From: Prado023 sp963697345
Lineage (GTDB): Bacteria; Actinomycetota; Actinomycetes; S36-B12; CAIYMF01
NCBI GenBank assembly: GCA_963697345.1
Contig: CAVONS010000006.1
Span: 1 to 64,000, forward strand
Length of the DNA: 64,000 bases
Direction of reading: 5' to 3'
Position numbers and translations under genes: made by a program. The notes under the pieces were generated by a model that was given only the letters and a program-made list of their open reading frames with translations, was not told where the DNA came from and made no database searches. Shown in pieces: positions 1-9,823 of the stretch. Positions within the stretch are counted from its first letter, which is position 1, and the number at the start of each line of letters is the position of its first letter.

Positions 1-790
1 ACGTGATTCGTAGCACCTCGTACCCCGCCTCCGAGATCCGGTCCTGGCGCTGCTTCTCCTCCCAGTGCGCCCGCTCAACGTCACCCTGCATCGTGTACTT
101 CGCCCGTCCGTCGAACTCGAGGACCAGGTTGGTGTCGACGAGGAAGTCAACGCGCGGGCGCCCCTCCACATCGCGCAGGACCACCTGCTCCGCGGGCTGG
201 ATCCCCATACGCCGAAGGCGCATGCGCAGCAGCGTCTCGCCGGGGCTCTCCGACTGGGCGCTGCACAGCGACGGAAGGGCGCGAGCCCGGGCCGCGCCGG
301 TGACTTGCGCACTCGACCGCGCGCTCGGCCAGCTCGGCTCGGGTTTGTGAGGTCGCGTGTGCAGCGCGGCGTCGGCGATCACCACGGCCCAGTCCGCACG
401 GATGAGTCGGGAGCAGTCCAGGACGGTCCGCAGCGCACTCGTGCACCCCAGGTCGACATCCTCCGGCGGCACGGGCGTGTTGTGGAAGTGGTACCCCGGG
501 CCACGTTTCGGCTTTCCCGCCCGGCCCGCGACGGGGGAGAGGTGGACGCGCTCGAGGTCCATCGTCCTGACGGGCAACCCCCAGGCGACCGCCGCCGTCG
601 TGTGGCTGGCCACAGCCGCTCCGACCCGCGTGAGCATCGCTCGTGCTGTCAGGACGTGTGTCGCTTCCGGTGTCAGCCCGGTCGTGTGTCCGTAGGCCCC
701 ACGTGCCAGGCGTTGCAGGCCGGCCACCTGCGCCCGGGCCGCCTGATAGCTGCCAGTGACCGACTGGAGGTCACTGATCCGGATGACCTG
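1..790 (-). CDS. DUF559 / AbiEi-like protein with endonuclease-fold C-terminus, partial
   Basis: The open minus-strand frame runs off the left edge, so the C-terminal end is missing. Its last readable part (VDFLVDTNLVLEFDGRAKY, then an E-K-Q-R-Q-D-R helix and GYEVLRIT) is the hallmark of DUF559, a restriction-endonuclease-like fold related to Vsr, with Asp residues on the core strand. Upstream lie a region rich in TRAMLTRVG/ASHTTAAVAWGLP-type motifs and a winged-helix-like N-terminus, as in AbiEi-type antitoxin-like proteins of actinobacteria. No good ATG or GTG sits at the N-terminal end of the frame, so the start is approximate; an ATG about 120 nt further upstream is in another frame. Between positions about 300 and 352 the family-like reading (TRAELAERAVE) is in a neighbouring frame, implying two compensating indels. 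Function is unknown. Confidence 0.6.
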
Positions 791-1015
791 AGCCCCCGAC
801 GGGCGCGTCGGCGAGGGCTGGACCGATCGGATTCGGGGCTGTGCGGAGTCCGGGGGCCGGGGACGGACCGGCCGTCGCAGGGGAGACGCGGCGCGTGGTT
901 GGTCGGCTCATGAATGGATGATCCGTGCAGAACGAGCGCAACTGACCCCGGTCCACCACGGATCTGTGGACACCGCCGTGTCTCCGCGGTCCCCGAATCT
1001 CCTCCGCAGCCTGCG

Positions 1016-1064
1016 ATCTCCTCCGCGAGCACACGGAGGCAATCGGCTCTTGCGGAGGGAATCG
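1016..1064. terminator. Hairpin beyond the 3' end of the FAD/Fe-S oxidase
   Basis: CGATCTCCTCCGC (13 nt) can pair with GCGGAGGGAATCG about 25 nt later, with one mismatch and one wobble. A second direct copy of ATCTCCTCCGC lies 19 nt upstream. It sits immediately after the stop codon of the minus-strand oxidase gene, so a terminator role is likely; no U-tract is visible, as is common in high-GC actinobacteria. Confidence 0.35.
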
Positions 1065-1068
1065 GGGG

Positions 1069-3995
1069 CTAACTAGCGCGTAGCTCGTCTAGTAGGTAGA
1101 GGAAGCTGGCGTAGTCTTGGCCTATCGCTCTTGACATGCCTAGTTCGCAGGTTCGGTTGGAGCACAGGTAGGCGTCGAACTCACGGCCCGCAAGCTCAGC
1201 GGCCTGTTCCTGCCCGGCCCCGTCAGCGAGCTCCGGGTGCAGCATCCCGCGGTCGCCGGCGAAGCCGCAGCACGTGCCGTAGATGGGGACGGTGACCTCC
1301 TCGGCCACCGCACCGGCCACCTCGGCCAACGCCGGGCCGAGCCCGAGGTGGGTGCCGGCACAGGTCGCATGGATGACGGCCGACCCGACCTTCGTGCGCA
1401 CCTCGAGACGGGGTAGCAGTTCGTCGCGGGCCCACTCGATGGAGTCCACGATGCGCAGTCGCTCGTGCTGGGCCACGGCTGGGCCCTCGAGGTACGGCTC
1501 GATCTCATGGACCAGCCCGAAGGTGCACGAGGTCGCGTCCACCACGACCGGCAGGCGCCCGCCGTCGGTCCAGCGCCACAGGTGCTCGACGACGGAGTTG
1601 GCCATGTAGCGATTCCCCCGCTCGTAGCCCTTGGAGTGCCAGACGGTCCCGCAGCACATCCCGCTCACGTCCTCGGGGATCCACACCGGTTGCCCGGCGC
1701 GCTGCGCCAGTGCCACGACCACCTCGGGCAGGCTGGCCCGGTCTGCCATCGACTCAGGATTGCCGAAGATGCGGTTGATGCAGGCGGGGAAGTAGACGGC
1801 TGCTGCTCCGTCGCGTCGTGTCGTCGGCAGCGTGCGCGGTGCCGAGTCGGGGATCTGCGGGAGCCACGTGGGTAGCACGTCGCTGCTCACGACGGTCCTG
1901 CCGGCCCGGGTCACCCCGGTGATGAGGCCCTCGCCAGTCAGGCTGCCCACACCGTGCGCGGTGCGCAAGGCGATCCGGCCCGCGCGCTGCATCAGCCGAT
2001 AGCGCTTGGCGATGGTCAGTGCGACGGCCTCTGCCGGGGGGTTGTGGCCCTTGACCCGGAAGGACTTCATCATGTCGCCGGTGTTGATGTCCACGGGGCA
2101 GGCCAGCGCGCAGGTCCCGTCGCCGGCGCAGGTCTCCACGGCGTCGTAGGAGTAGGTGCGGGCCAGCTCGTCGGCCACGGGGGAGCCGGCCGGCTGGCGC
2201 ATCATCTCGCGCCGGAGTGCGATCCGCTGCCGGGGGGTGGTCGTCACGCGCCTGCTCGGGCACACGCTCTCGCAGAACCCACACTCGATGCAGCGGTCGG
2301 CAACCTCCTCGATGGTGGGCGCGGTCTTCAGGTGCTTGAGGTGCGCCTCGGGATCGTCGGTCAGCACGACCCCGGGGAGAGGACGGCCTTCGGGTCGATG
2401 AGCCTCTTCACCGCGCGCATGTGCCCGGTGATGACCGGCCCGCACTCGTCTCCACGAAGGGGGCGATGTTGCGCCCCGTGCCGTGCTCGGCCTTCAACGA
2501 CCCGTCGAACTGCTCAGTCACCACGCGCACCACGTCGCGCAGGAATACATCAAACCGCGCCACCTCCGCGGGCTCGCGCAGCCACGGGGTCACCAGGAAG
2601 TGCAGGTTGCCGGCTGAGGCGTGGCCGAAGATGACGGCCCGGTAGGCGTGCCTGGCGAACAGGCCCTGCAGCGCCAGGGCGCCCTCGGCCAGCCGCTCCG
2701 GGGGGAAGCAGACGTCCTCGAGGATGAACGACGTCCCCGATGGGCGGGCGCCCCCCACGCTGGCCAGCAGCCCGTTGCGGATCACCCAGTACTGCGCTGC
2801 CTGCTCCGGGTCGCGGGTGAAGGTCGTGGGCTCCAGGAGGGTCAGCTCGGAAAGCAGCATGTCCGCGCCGGCCTGGGAGGCCAACGACCGCTCGGCCGTC
2901 TCGTCACGGAACTCGACCAGCAACCCCGTGGCAGTCGCCGGCAGGTCGATGCCCAGACCGGCCAGGGGCACCCGGGGCGTCCACTGCGCGGCGGCGATCG
3001 ACCGCCCTGTCGGCGGTGCCCGGCCAGCCGAGCGCCGAAGAGCAGCACGCCGGCGAAGCTCTCCTCGGCCAGGTCCGGAAGATCAGCGACGTGAGGTGGT
3101 GCGAGTCATCGGCCACCGTGTCGAAGACGGCCTCGGCGATGAACCCCAGGGTCCCCTCGGAGCCGACCATGAGGCGCCGCAGGATCTGCACGGGGGTGTC
3201 GGCATCGAGGAACGCATTCATCGCGTAGCCGGTGGTGTTCTTGATCCGGTACTTCGCGCGGATGCGGTCGGCGACCTCCGGCTCGGCCAGGATCGCGTCC
3301 CGGATCTCCATCAGCCCCGATGTCGATCGCAGGTTCGGCCGTGGCGAGATGCTCCTCGGCGTCGGGCGCGCCGGTGTCAGGACGGTCCCGGATGGCAGGA
3401 CCAGGGTCAGGGAACGCAGGGTCTGGTAGGAGTTCTCCAGCCGCTTCCCGCAGCACATGCCGCTGGCGTTGTTGGCCACGACGCCGCCGATCGTGCAGGC
3501 CGTCTTGGACGCCGGGTCCGGACCCAGCCGGAAGCCGTGCGGCTTCAGTGCGGCGTTGGCCCTAGCCAGGATCGTGCCCGGCTTGCTTGCGCAGGACGCG
3601 CCCGCCCTCCTCCACGGTGCAGCCGATCCAGTGCCGCATGACCTCGACCAGGATGCCGTCCCCCTGGGACTGCCCCGACAGGCTTGTCCCGGCCGCGCGG
3701 AACGTGACGGGGATGGAGTCGGCGTGGCCGTAGGCGAGCACCTGCTGCACATCGCGGACGGTGCGGGCCAGCCCACAGCCTGGGGGAACATCCGGTAGGG
3801 GCTGGCGTCCGTGGCGAAGCGGATGAGGTCGACTCCCCGGGTGAGGACCACCTCCGGGTCACCGAGGAGCTCGAGGAGGTCGTCGCGCAGCCGCTGCGGA
3901 CTGCCCGAGGCGAGAGCTTCGGGTGCGCGGTCGGCAGTCGGCTCCGGGTGGTCCACGCGGAAGGCACTGGTCGGGGCGTCGAGGAGTCTGCGCAT
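1069..3995 (-). pseudogene. FAD-binding / 4Fe-4S oxidoreductase (D-lactate dehydrogenase-like), many frameshifts
   Basis: Pieces in all three minus frames line up as one protein of about 950 residues. The order is an FAD-binding PCMH domain (FRAAGTSLSGQSQGDGI, then IGGVVANNASGMCCG), the GlcD-type hinge (KNTTGYAMNAFLDADTP, LMVGSEGTLGF), an FAD-linked oxidase C-terminal domain (VIFGHASAGNLHFLVTP, EHGTGRNIAPFVE), a ferredoxin domain (CIECGFCESVCPSRR, then CAGDGTCALACPVDINTG) and CCG domains (MCCGTVWHSKGYERGN, YGTCCGF). This is the fused GlcD/GlcF architecture of membrane-associated 2-hydroxyacid (D-lactate type) dehydrogenases. The frame changes near 3790, 3590, 3365, 3310, 3070, 2990, 2447 and 2372; the last is in a CCCCGGGG run. 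Either a decayed gene or sequence with consensus indels; the conserved residues in every segment favour the latter. Confidence 0.75.
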
Positions 3996-4138
3996 GGGCA
4001 GCAGGCTGTCATTGTCGGCACGCGATGTCCTGATGTGCCGGCGCCGGCGACCCCTCTCGGGTCGCCTGCGCAGCGATGCTGTCGCTAGCGTGGTCGGCCC
4101 CCCCCTGCCCGCCCGCTCACCCACCAACAGGAGTTCAC

Positions 4139-4771
4139 ATGGACGCATCCAGGTCCGCCGTCGTACTGATCGAGTTCCAGCACGACTTCACCAGTGAGGG
4201 CGGTGCGCTGCACGGCGCGGTCGCCGATGTCATGGAGCAGACGTCCATGATCGAGAACACCCAGGCGCTCCTGGCAGCCGCACGCGAGGCCGGCGCCACC
4301 ATCATCCACTCGCCGATCCAGTTCGCCCCCGGCTACAACGAGATCACCTCGCACCCCTACGGGATCCTCAAGGGCGTCGTGGACACCAACGCCTTCGTCA
4401 AGGGTGAGTGGGGTTCCCAGATCGTGGCGGACGTGGAGCCCCAGGAGGGTGAGATCGTCCTGGAGGGCAAGCGTGGTCTGGACGCATTCGCGAGCACGAA
4501 CCTCGACTTCATCCTGCGCTCCAAGGGGGTGCAGACCGTGGCGCTGGCAGGCTTCCTGACCAACTGCTGCGTGGAGTCCACGATGCGCTCGGCCTACGAG
4601 AAGGGCTTCGAGGTGATCACGATCACCGACTGCCTGGGCGCGACCAGCATGGAGGAGCACGAGAACGCCATCAAGTACGACTACCCCATGTTCTCCAAGC
4701 CGATGACCTCCGGGGAGTTCGCCGAGGCGCTGGCCGGCGCCGAGTCAGGTGACACCTCGCGCGGCTACTGA
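4139..4771 (+). CDS. Isochorismatase-family cysteine hydrolase
   Basis: A 210-residue protein covering the whole isochorismatase-like fold. The catalytic triad is visible: Asp16 in IEFQHDF, Lys111 in LEGKRGLDAF and the nucleophile Cys144 in LTNCCVEST. The family hydrolyses amides or vinyl ethers (nicotinamidase, N-carbamoyl hydrolase, isochorismatase); the substrate cannot be told here. The start is the ATG preceded by CAGGAG at a good distance; an upstream in-frame ATG would add a low-complexity leader. A TAGCGT box about 50 nt upstream is a plausible -10 element. It is one of the few genes in the left 8 kb with an uninterrupted frame. Neighbours give no pathway hint. Confidence 0.85.
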   Translation: MDASRSAVVLIEFQHDFTSEGGALHGAVADVMEQTSMIENTQALLAAAREAGATIIHSPIQFAPGYNEITSHPYGILKGVVDTNAFVKGEWGSQIVADVEPQEGEIVLEGKRGLDAFASTNLDFILRSKGVQTVALAGFLTNCCVESTMRSAYEKGFEVITITDCLGATSMEEHENAIKYDYPMFSKPMTSGEFAEALAGAESGDTSRGY

Positions 4772-4802
4772 CCCGCTGCGCGGTGCGGGGTCGGCCACGG
4801 GC

Positions 4803-6532
4803 TCAGCGCAGCCAGGCCGCAGTGTCCGGGGGCAGCCAGTAGCCGGCGGAGTCGATACCTGCTGGGGCTGGGCCGGGGACCACCGCCGGGCTGCTGGCTG
4901 CCAGGAGCTCGGCGGCCGCCACGAAGGCCGGCGTTTCGCCGAGGTTCATCGCGATCAGCACGTGCGGCGCCGGTTCACCGGCCACGAGCGGATCGTCGGG
5001 CGCGGCAGTCCTGCGCAGCACCAGGCAGTCCTCGCCCTGCTCGCTGATCCACTGCAGGTCGCCACCCCCGAGCGCGGGCTCGGCGCGCCGCAGCCGCAGA
5101 ACCCGCCGTGTCAGTTCCAGCATGGATTCCGGGTCATCGGTCTGCGCTGCCACGCTCAGGGTCGCCCAGTGCTCGGGGATCGGCAGCCACGACTCCCCTG
5201 AGGGGCTGAAGCCCAACGACGGGCCCGTCGAGGTCCAGGGCATCGGCACCCGGCACCCATCCCGGAAGCCCTCGGCGCCGTCGGTGCGCAGGAAGGCCGG
5301 ATCCTGCCGTGCGGATGCCGGCAGGGCCAGCACCTCCTCGAGCCCGAGCTCCTGGCCCTGGTAGATGTAGGCCGAGCCCGGAAGGCCGAGCAGGAGCAGC
5401 ATCGCCGCCCGCGCCCTGGCCAGGCCGCGCGCGTCGTCGGGCTCCACCTGGGGCGGTGCGGCCACGTTCGACGAGGGCAGCCGCGCCCCCGCGGCCTCCA
5501 TGCCGTACTTGGTGCGGATCCGGGGGACGTCGTGGTTCTCAAGCACCCAGGTGGTCGGCGCCCCGACCAGGCCGGTCGCGTGCAACGAGCCCTCGATCGT
5601 GGCGCGCAGGGTGGCGGCATCCCACGGGCACTTGAGGTAGTCGAAGTTGAATGCGGTATGCAGCTCGTCGGGGCGCAGGTAGGCCGCCAGGGACTCCTCC
5701 GAGCCGACCCAGACCTCACCCACGAACGCCCTCGGGGGAAGGTACTGGTCAGCAACCGCGCGCCACTCACGCCAGATCTCATGGACACCGGGTTGGTCCC
5801 ACTGGGGGAGCTCGAGGATCTCCTCCAGGGTCGAGACGCCGGCCCTCTGCCCTCCCCGGAGTCGGGATAGCCGGGGGCCTTCACCAGGCCGGTGGCCACG
5901 TCGATGCGGAAGCCGTCGATACCGCGGTCGAACCAGAACCGCAGGGTGTCGACGAACTCCTGGCGCACGTCGGGGTGCTCCCAGTTCAGGTCCGGCTGGG
6001 TGGAGTCGAACAGGTGCAGGTACCACCACCCCGTGGGGTTGCCCGACGCGTCAGCGATCGGATCCCAGCCAGGTCCACCGAACACGCTGGCCCAGTCGTT
6101 GGGCGGGTTGAGGCCCCCGTCGGCTCCCCGCACGCAGTGGTAGCGCGACCATGCTTCCGATCCGGGCTCGCTGGCCATCGCCTCGACAAAGAACCGGTGC
6201 TGGTCGGACGTGTGGTTGGGTACGACGTCGACGATCACCTTCAGGCCCAGGTCGTGGGCGTCGGCCACCAGTGCGTCGACATCGGCCAGGTCGCCGAACA
6301 TGGGGTCGATCGCGCGGAAGTCGGTGACGTCGTAGCCCCCATCGGCATGGGGTGAGAGATACCACGGGGAGAACCACACGGCATCGACGCCGAGCTGGGC
6401 CAGGTGGGCCAGGTGCGCGCGGATGCCGGCGATGTCGCCGATGCCGTCGCCGTCCGAATCAGCCCATGACTTCGGGTACACCTGGTAGATGACGGCAGTG
6501 CGCCACCAGTCGGAGTCGGTGGTGATCGACAT
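4803..6532 (-). CDS. GH13 alpha-glucosidase (oligo-1,6-glucosidase type), one frameshift
   Basis: Two overlapping minus-strand frames form one GH13 enzyme of about 575 residues. The N-terminal part starts MSITTDSDWWRTAVIYQVYP and holds region I (VDVVPNHTSD) and region II with the nucleophile Asp211 (GIDGFRIDVATG). The second part continues in another frame with the acid/base Glu in VGEVWVGSEE and region IV ENHDVPR. The C-terminal beta domain follows. The shift is near 5845, in a G-rich run. Family enzymes release glucose from maltooligosaccharides, isomaltose or sucrose in the cytoplasm. No signal peptide is present. It converges with the isochorismatase-like gene, leaving about 31 nt between stops. 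Confidence 0.85.
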
Positions 6533-6648
6533 GGACCCATCCTGTCCTGTCCGCCCCTGGGATTCCACGCCCGCCGGTCCCCGCGTCAGCGCCCGCCGCC
6601 GGAGCAGCGGCCGGCCCGTGTCGGCCAGGGGTGGACTACATTCGTCCC

Positions 6649-7056
6649 GTGCAGACCACCCCCGCCTCACCCTTCGAGCGGTTCGGCGGTCATGAGTTCT
6701 TCGACCTGCTGATCGCGCGCTTCTACGCGGGTGTGGCCGACGATCCGGACCTGCGGCCGATGTACCCCGAAGCCGACCTCGGACCCGCGGCGGAGCGGCT
6801 GCAGATGTTCCTCGAGCAGTACTGGGGCGGGCCGACCACGTACTCCCAGGAGCGTGGCCACCCCGCGGCTGCGGATGCGCCACGCGCCCTACCCCGTCGA
6901 CGCGGCCGCCCACGACGCCTGGCTTCGCCACATGCGCACCGCGCTCGACGAGGCCGCACCAGCCGTGGGCATGGCGCCCGACGACGAGGCGAGCTGTGGG
7001 ACTACCTGACCCGTGCGGCGCACTCCATGGTGAACACCTACCCGGGTCCGGCCTGA
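6649..7056 (+). CDS. glbO: Truncated haemoglobin group II (GlbO-like), two compensating frameshifts
   Basis: The N-terminal part (RFYAGVADDPDLRPMYPE, then FLEQYWGGPTTYSQERGHP) and the end (ELWDYLTRAAHSMVNTY) are in one frame. The middle (RLRMRHAPYPVDAAAHDAWL), holding the proximal His F8 and the group II Trp G8, is in the next frame. Removing one C from the CCCC run at 6861-6864 and adding one base near 6990 restores a normal protein of about 135 residues. Group II globins bind O2/NO and are linked to redox or NO protection. The GTG start is chosen because TACATT lies exactly 6 nt upstream, the leaderless pattern seen elsewhere here; an ATG 18 nt upstream is the alternative. It overlaps the 3' end of the convergent SDR gene. 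Confidence 0.8.
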   Translation: MQTTPASPFERFGGHEFFDLLIARFYAGVADDPDLRPMYPEADLGPAAERLQMFLEQYWGGPTTYSQERGHPAAADAPRALPRRRGRPRRLASPHAHRARRGRTSRGHGARRRGELWDYLTRAAHSMVNTYPGPA

Positions 7057-8538
7057 AGCGCCCGGTCACGCTCCACTGCCGCAGCGCTGATTCGCGACAG
7101 CATCGTGGGGAAGACGGCCCCGTGGAACGGCAGCACCGAGTACCAGTAGGCCTGACCGGCCAGGCCGTGCGGGAAGAACGTGGCCCGTTGGCGCAGGGTC
7201 GACCCGCCGGCAGGCCCCGGGCTGACGTGGAACTCGAGCCAGGCCAGTCCGGGCACCTTCATCTCGGCGCGCAGGCGCAGCAGGCTCCCCGGGACGATCT
7301 CCTCGACCCGCCAGAAGTCGCAGGCCTCCCCGACGTGCAGCTCGCGTGGGTGCCGTCGTCCGCGGCGTAGGCCAGGCCCGCCGATCGCGCGGTCGAACAG
7401 CCCGCGGACCTCCCAGGCCCACTTCAGTGAGTACCAGCCGTTCCTGCCCCCGATCGACTCGACCACGTCCCACAGAGCCTCCGGCGAGGCCGCGACGGGG
7501 GTGGTGCGGTCATCGGTGAACAGCGACCCGCCCGCCCAGTCCGGGTCGGTCGGCATCGGATCACTGGGCGCCCCGGGCATGTAGGCGTCCGACCAACGCG
7601 TCGCCACGTCGGCGTCGCGCACCCGCTTGAGCGCCAGCCGGACCGATGCATCGAAACCGAGCAGCCCACCGGGAGGATCAGGGACGTACTGCTTGATGTC
7701 GTCCTCCTGGCAGACGACCTCGTTGCGCAGGGAGGCCACCAGGGGGCGGGCGATCAGGCTCGGCACCGGGGTGACCAGGCCCACCCACCGGGCGGAGAGT
7801 TCCGGCTGCAGGAGGTTGACCGGGTAGATGCGGCGCTTCTTGAGCCCCGAGACGGCGGCGAAGCGCTGCATCATCTGCTCGTAGGTCAGGACGTCAGGCC
7901 CTCCGATGTCGAAGGTGCGGTTGACCTCGGGAGGCAGGTCGGCGCAACCGACCAGGTAGCGCAGGACATCCCGGATGGCGATCGGCTGGATCCGGGTGCG
8001 GACCCAGCGCGGCGTGATCATGACCGGCAGGCGTTCAGTCAGGTAGCGCATCATCTCGAAGGACAGCGACCCGGAGCCGATGATCGTGGCCGCCCCGCAG
8101 TGCAGCGGTCGGCACGCCGCTGGCCAGCAGGATGTCACCGACCTCGGCGCGCGAGCGCAGGTGCTCGCTGAGGTTCTCGTCGTGCGCGAGCCCGCCCAGG
8201 TAGACGATGCGGTCGACATCAGCCTCGCGCGCGGCTCCAGCGAAGGTGCGGGCCAGCGCCTGCTCGGTGCTGTCGAAGTCCGGGCCGGTGCCGATCGCGT
8301 GCATCAGGTAGTAGGCGACATCGATCCCGTCGAGCGCCCGGCCCAGGGCCTCGGGATCGGCAGCGTCACCCACTGCCACCTCGACCGCGTCGTGCCAGGG
8401 CAGGTCGCGCAGCCGCTCCGGGTGCCGCACGAGCACTCGGACCCGATAGCCGGCTGCCAACAGCTCAGGGACGAGCCGTCCGCCGACATAACCGGTCGCG
8501 CCTGTGACCAGGCACAACCGCCCTGCACTCGTGGTCAT
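7038..8538 (-). CDS. NAD(P)-binding SDR-type protein with DUF2867 domain, one frameshift
   Basis: The N-terminal half is an atypical short-chain dehydrogenase: the nucleotide-binding motif LVTGATGYVGGRLVPELL, then AYYLMHAIGTG and VYLGGLAHD. The second half, in another frame, continues with AATIIGSGSLSFEMMRYLTE, an SDR C-terminal region, and a DUF2867/SRPBCC-like domain (LWDVVESIGGRNGWYS, FWRVEEIVPGSLLRL). Deleting one C from the CCCC run at 8093-8096 joins the halves exactly, giving about 500 residues. This YtfG/NmrA-like family is common in actinobacteria; substrates are not established. Its 3' end overlaps the globin gene tail-to-tail by 19 nt. Confidence 0.85.
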
Positions 8539-8601
8539 GACCGACAGTCTGCCCCGAGGTGGTCATTGCGCAAGCCCGCAGCCCGCACGCCGGCGGATGG
8601 A

Positions 8602-9813
8602 TCACCGCTCCGGTGGGGAGTGCGGCTCGATCACCACGGTGGGTTCACGACCCTCGACGTAGTAGTCCATCAGCACCGTGTCGGGATCATTGAGGACGAA
8701 GGGCGGCGGGGAGTCCACGTACTCGAAGCGTTCCTCGTCGAACTCCGGTCCCAGCTCACGGGTGTGCCTGTCGGACATGACCCCGAAGTAGGTGATGACC
8801 CGCTGTTCGGGCATGCGTTCCTCAACGGGCGCGAGGATCGAGTAGGTCTTGCGGTCGGCGTGGGACAGCCAGTCCGGGAACAACGCCCGTGGCCACAGGT
8901 GCCATGTGCGCACCGCATTGATCTCGGCGGTCAGGATGAACAGCACGGCGGTGGTGTAGAGCAGGGTGAGGAAGGCGATGACTGTTGCCAGGGCCCCGTA
9001 GAGCGCGCTTGCGTTCTCGACCAGGCGCGCGAACCAGGCGCTGAGGAAGGGGATGACGAGCACGGTGACCCCCAGGAAGGCCAACGTCCCCGGCCAGATC
9101 TGCCAGAAGGTCAGCTTGCGCCCACAGAGCACCCAGTAGGAGAGCATCACGACGCCGAAGACGATGCCGGCCATGATGAGGGTGACCGCAGCCCGGAGCA
9201 GGACGCTCTGGTTGGAGGCAACGCCGGCCCACGCGGTGACCAGCCCGTAGCCCACCAGGCCGGTGTAGAAGAGCAGGGTCATGCTCAGAGCGCGCAGCTG
9301 TCGGGGGAAGAACCCCGGGCGGATGCGCCATGGGACAGCCCAGATCTGGTTGAAGGCGAACTGCGCGGATTCAGTCAGCCCGAGTCCGGCGTACAGAGCC
9401 GCAAGCACGCCGAGCGCCACGGGAGCCCCGCTGGTCGGGAGGGTCTCGATGGCGTCGTTGACAGCCGAAGCCAGATCCGGGAAGGCGCCCAACGTCGCGT
9501 TGATGACGCTGTCCCGCAGTTGCGGGTCGTCCTGCAGCAACTGTCCCACGAAGACGGAGAAGACGAGCATCAGCGGCGCGATGGAGAACAGCGCGTAGTA
9601 GGCCAGCTGCGCGGCGAAGCGGCCACCGGAATCATCAGCGTACTTGCGGTAGACCGACCAGGGGAACGAGATGATCGCATGGCGCTGCTGCCAGAGGTCC
9701 ACGGAACGGCCGAAGGCGCGGCCGCGGTGCTCGACGTGATCCCGCAGCACGTCGAAGCGCTCCCGCCGGCCCGGGTGAGTGGACTCCACGAGGTCCGGCT
9801 CGTCATCTGTCAC
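8602..9813 (-). CDS. YihY/BrkB-family membrane protein
   Basis: A 403-residue inner-membrane protein. After a basic N-terminal stretch come the family motif AQLAYYALFSIAPLMLVFS and several hydrophobic helices, including LGVLAALYAGLGLTESAQFAF with the conserved W-P/Q-R region, and the LYTTAVLFILTAEINAV segment near the end. The C-terminal 90 residues are polar and cytoplasmic. The family was once annotated as ribonuclease BN, which is wrong; its function is unclear (possibly transport). A GTG start 10 nt after the end of mscS on the same strand suggests one transcription unit. Confidence 0.85.
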   Translation of the reverse strand: MTDDEPDLVESTHPGRRERFDVLRDHVEHRGRAFGRSVDLWQQRHAIISFPWSVYRKYADDSGGRFAAQLAYYALFSIAPLMLVFSVFVGQLLQDDPQLRDSVINATLGAFPDLASAVNDAIETLPTSGAPVALGVLAALYAGLGLTESAQFAFNQIWAVPWRIRPGFFPRQLRALSMTLLFYTGLVGYGLVTAWAGVASNQSVLLRAAVTLIMAGIVFGVVMLSYWVLCGRKLTFWQIWPGTLAFLGVTVLVIPFLSAWFARLVENASALYGALATVIAFLTLLYTTAVLFILTAEINAVRTWHLWPRALFPDWLSHADRKTYSILAPVEERMPEQRVITYFGVMSDRHTRELGPEFDEERFEYVDSPPPFVLNDPDTVLMDYYVEGREPTVVIEPHSPPER

Positions 9814-9823
9814 GTTGCTGGCC

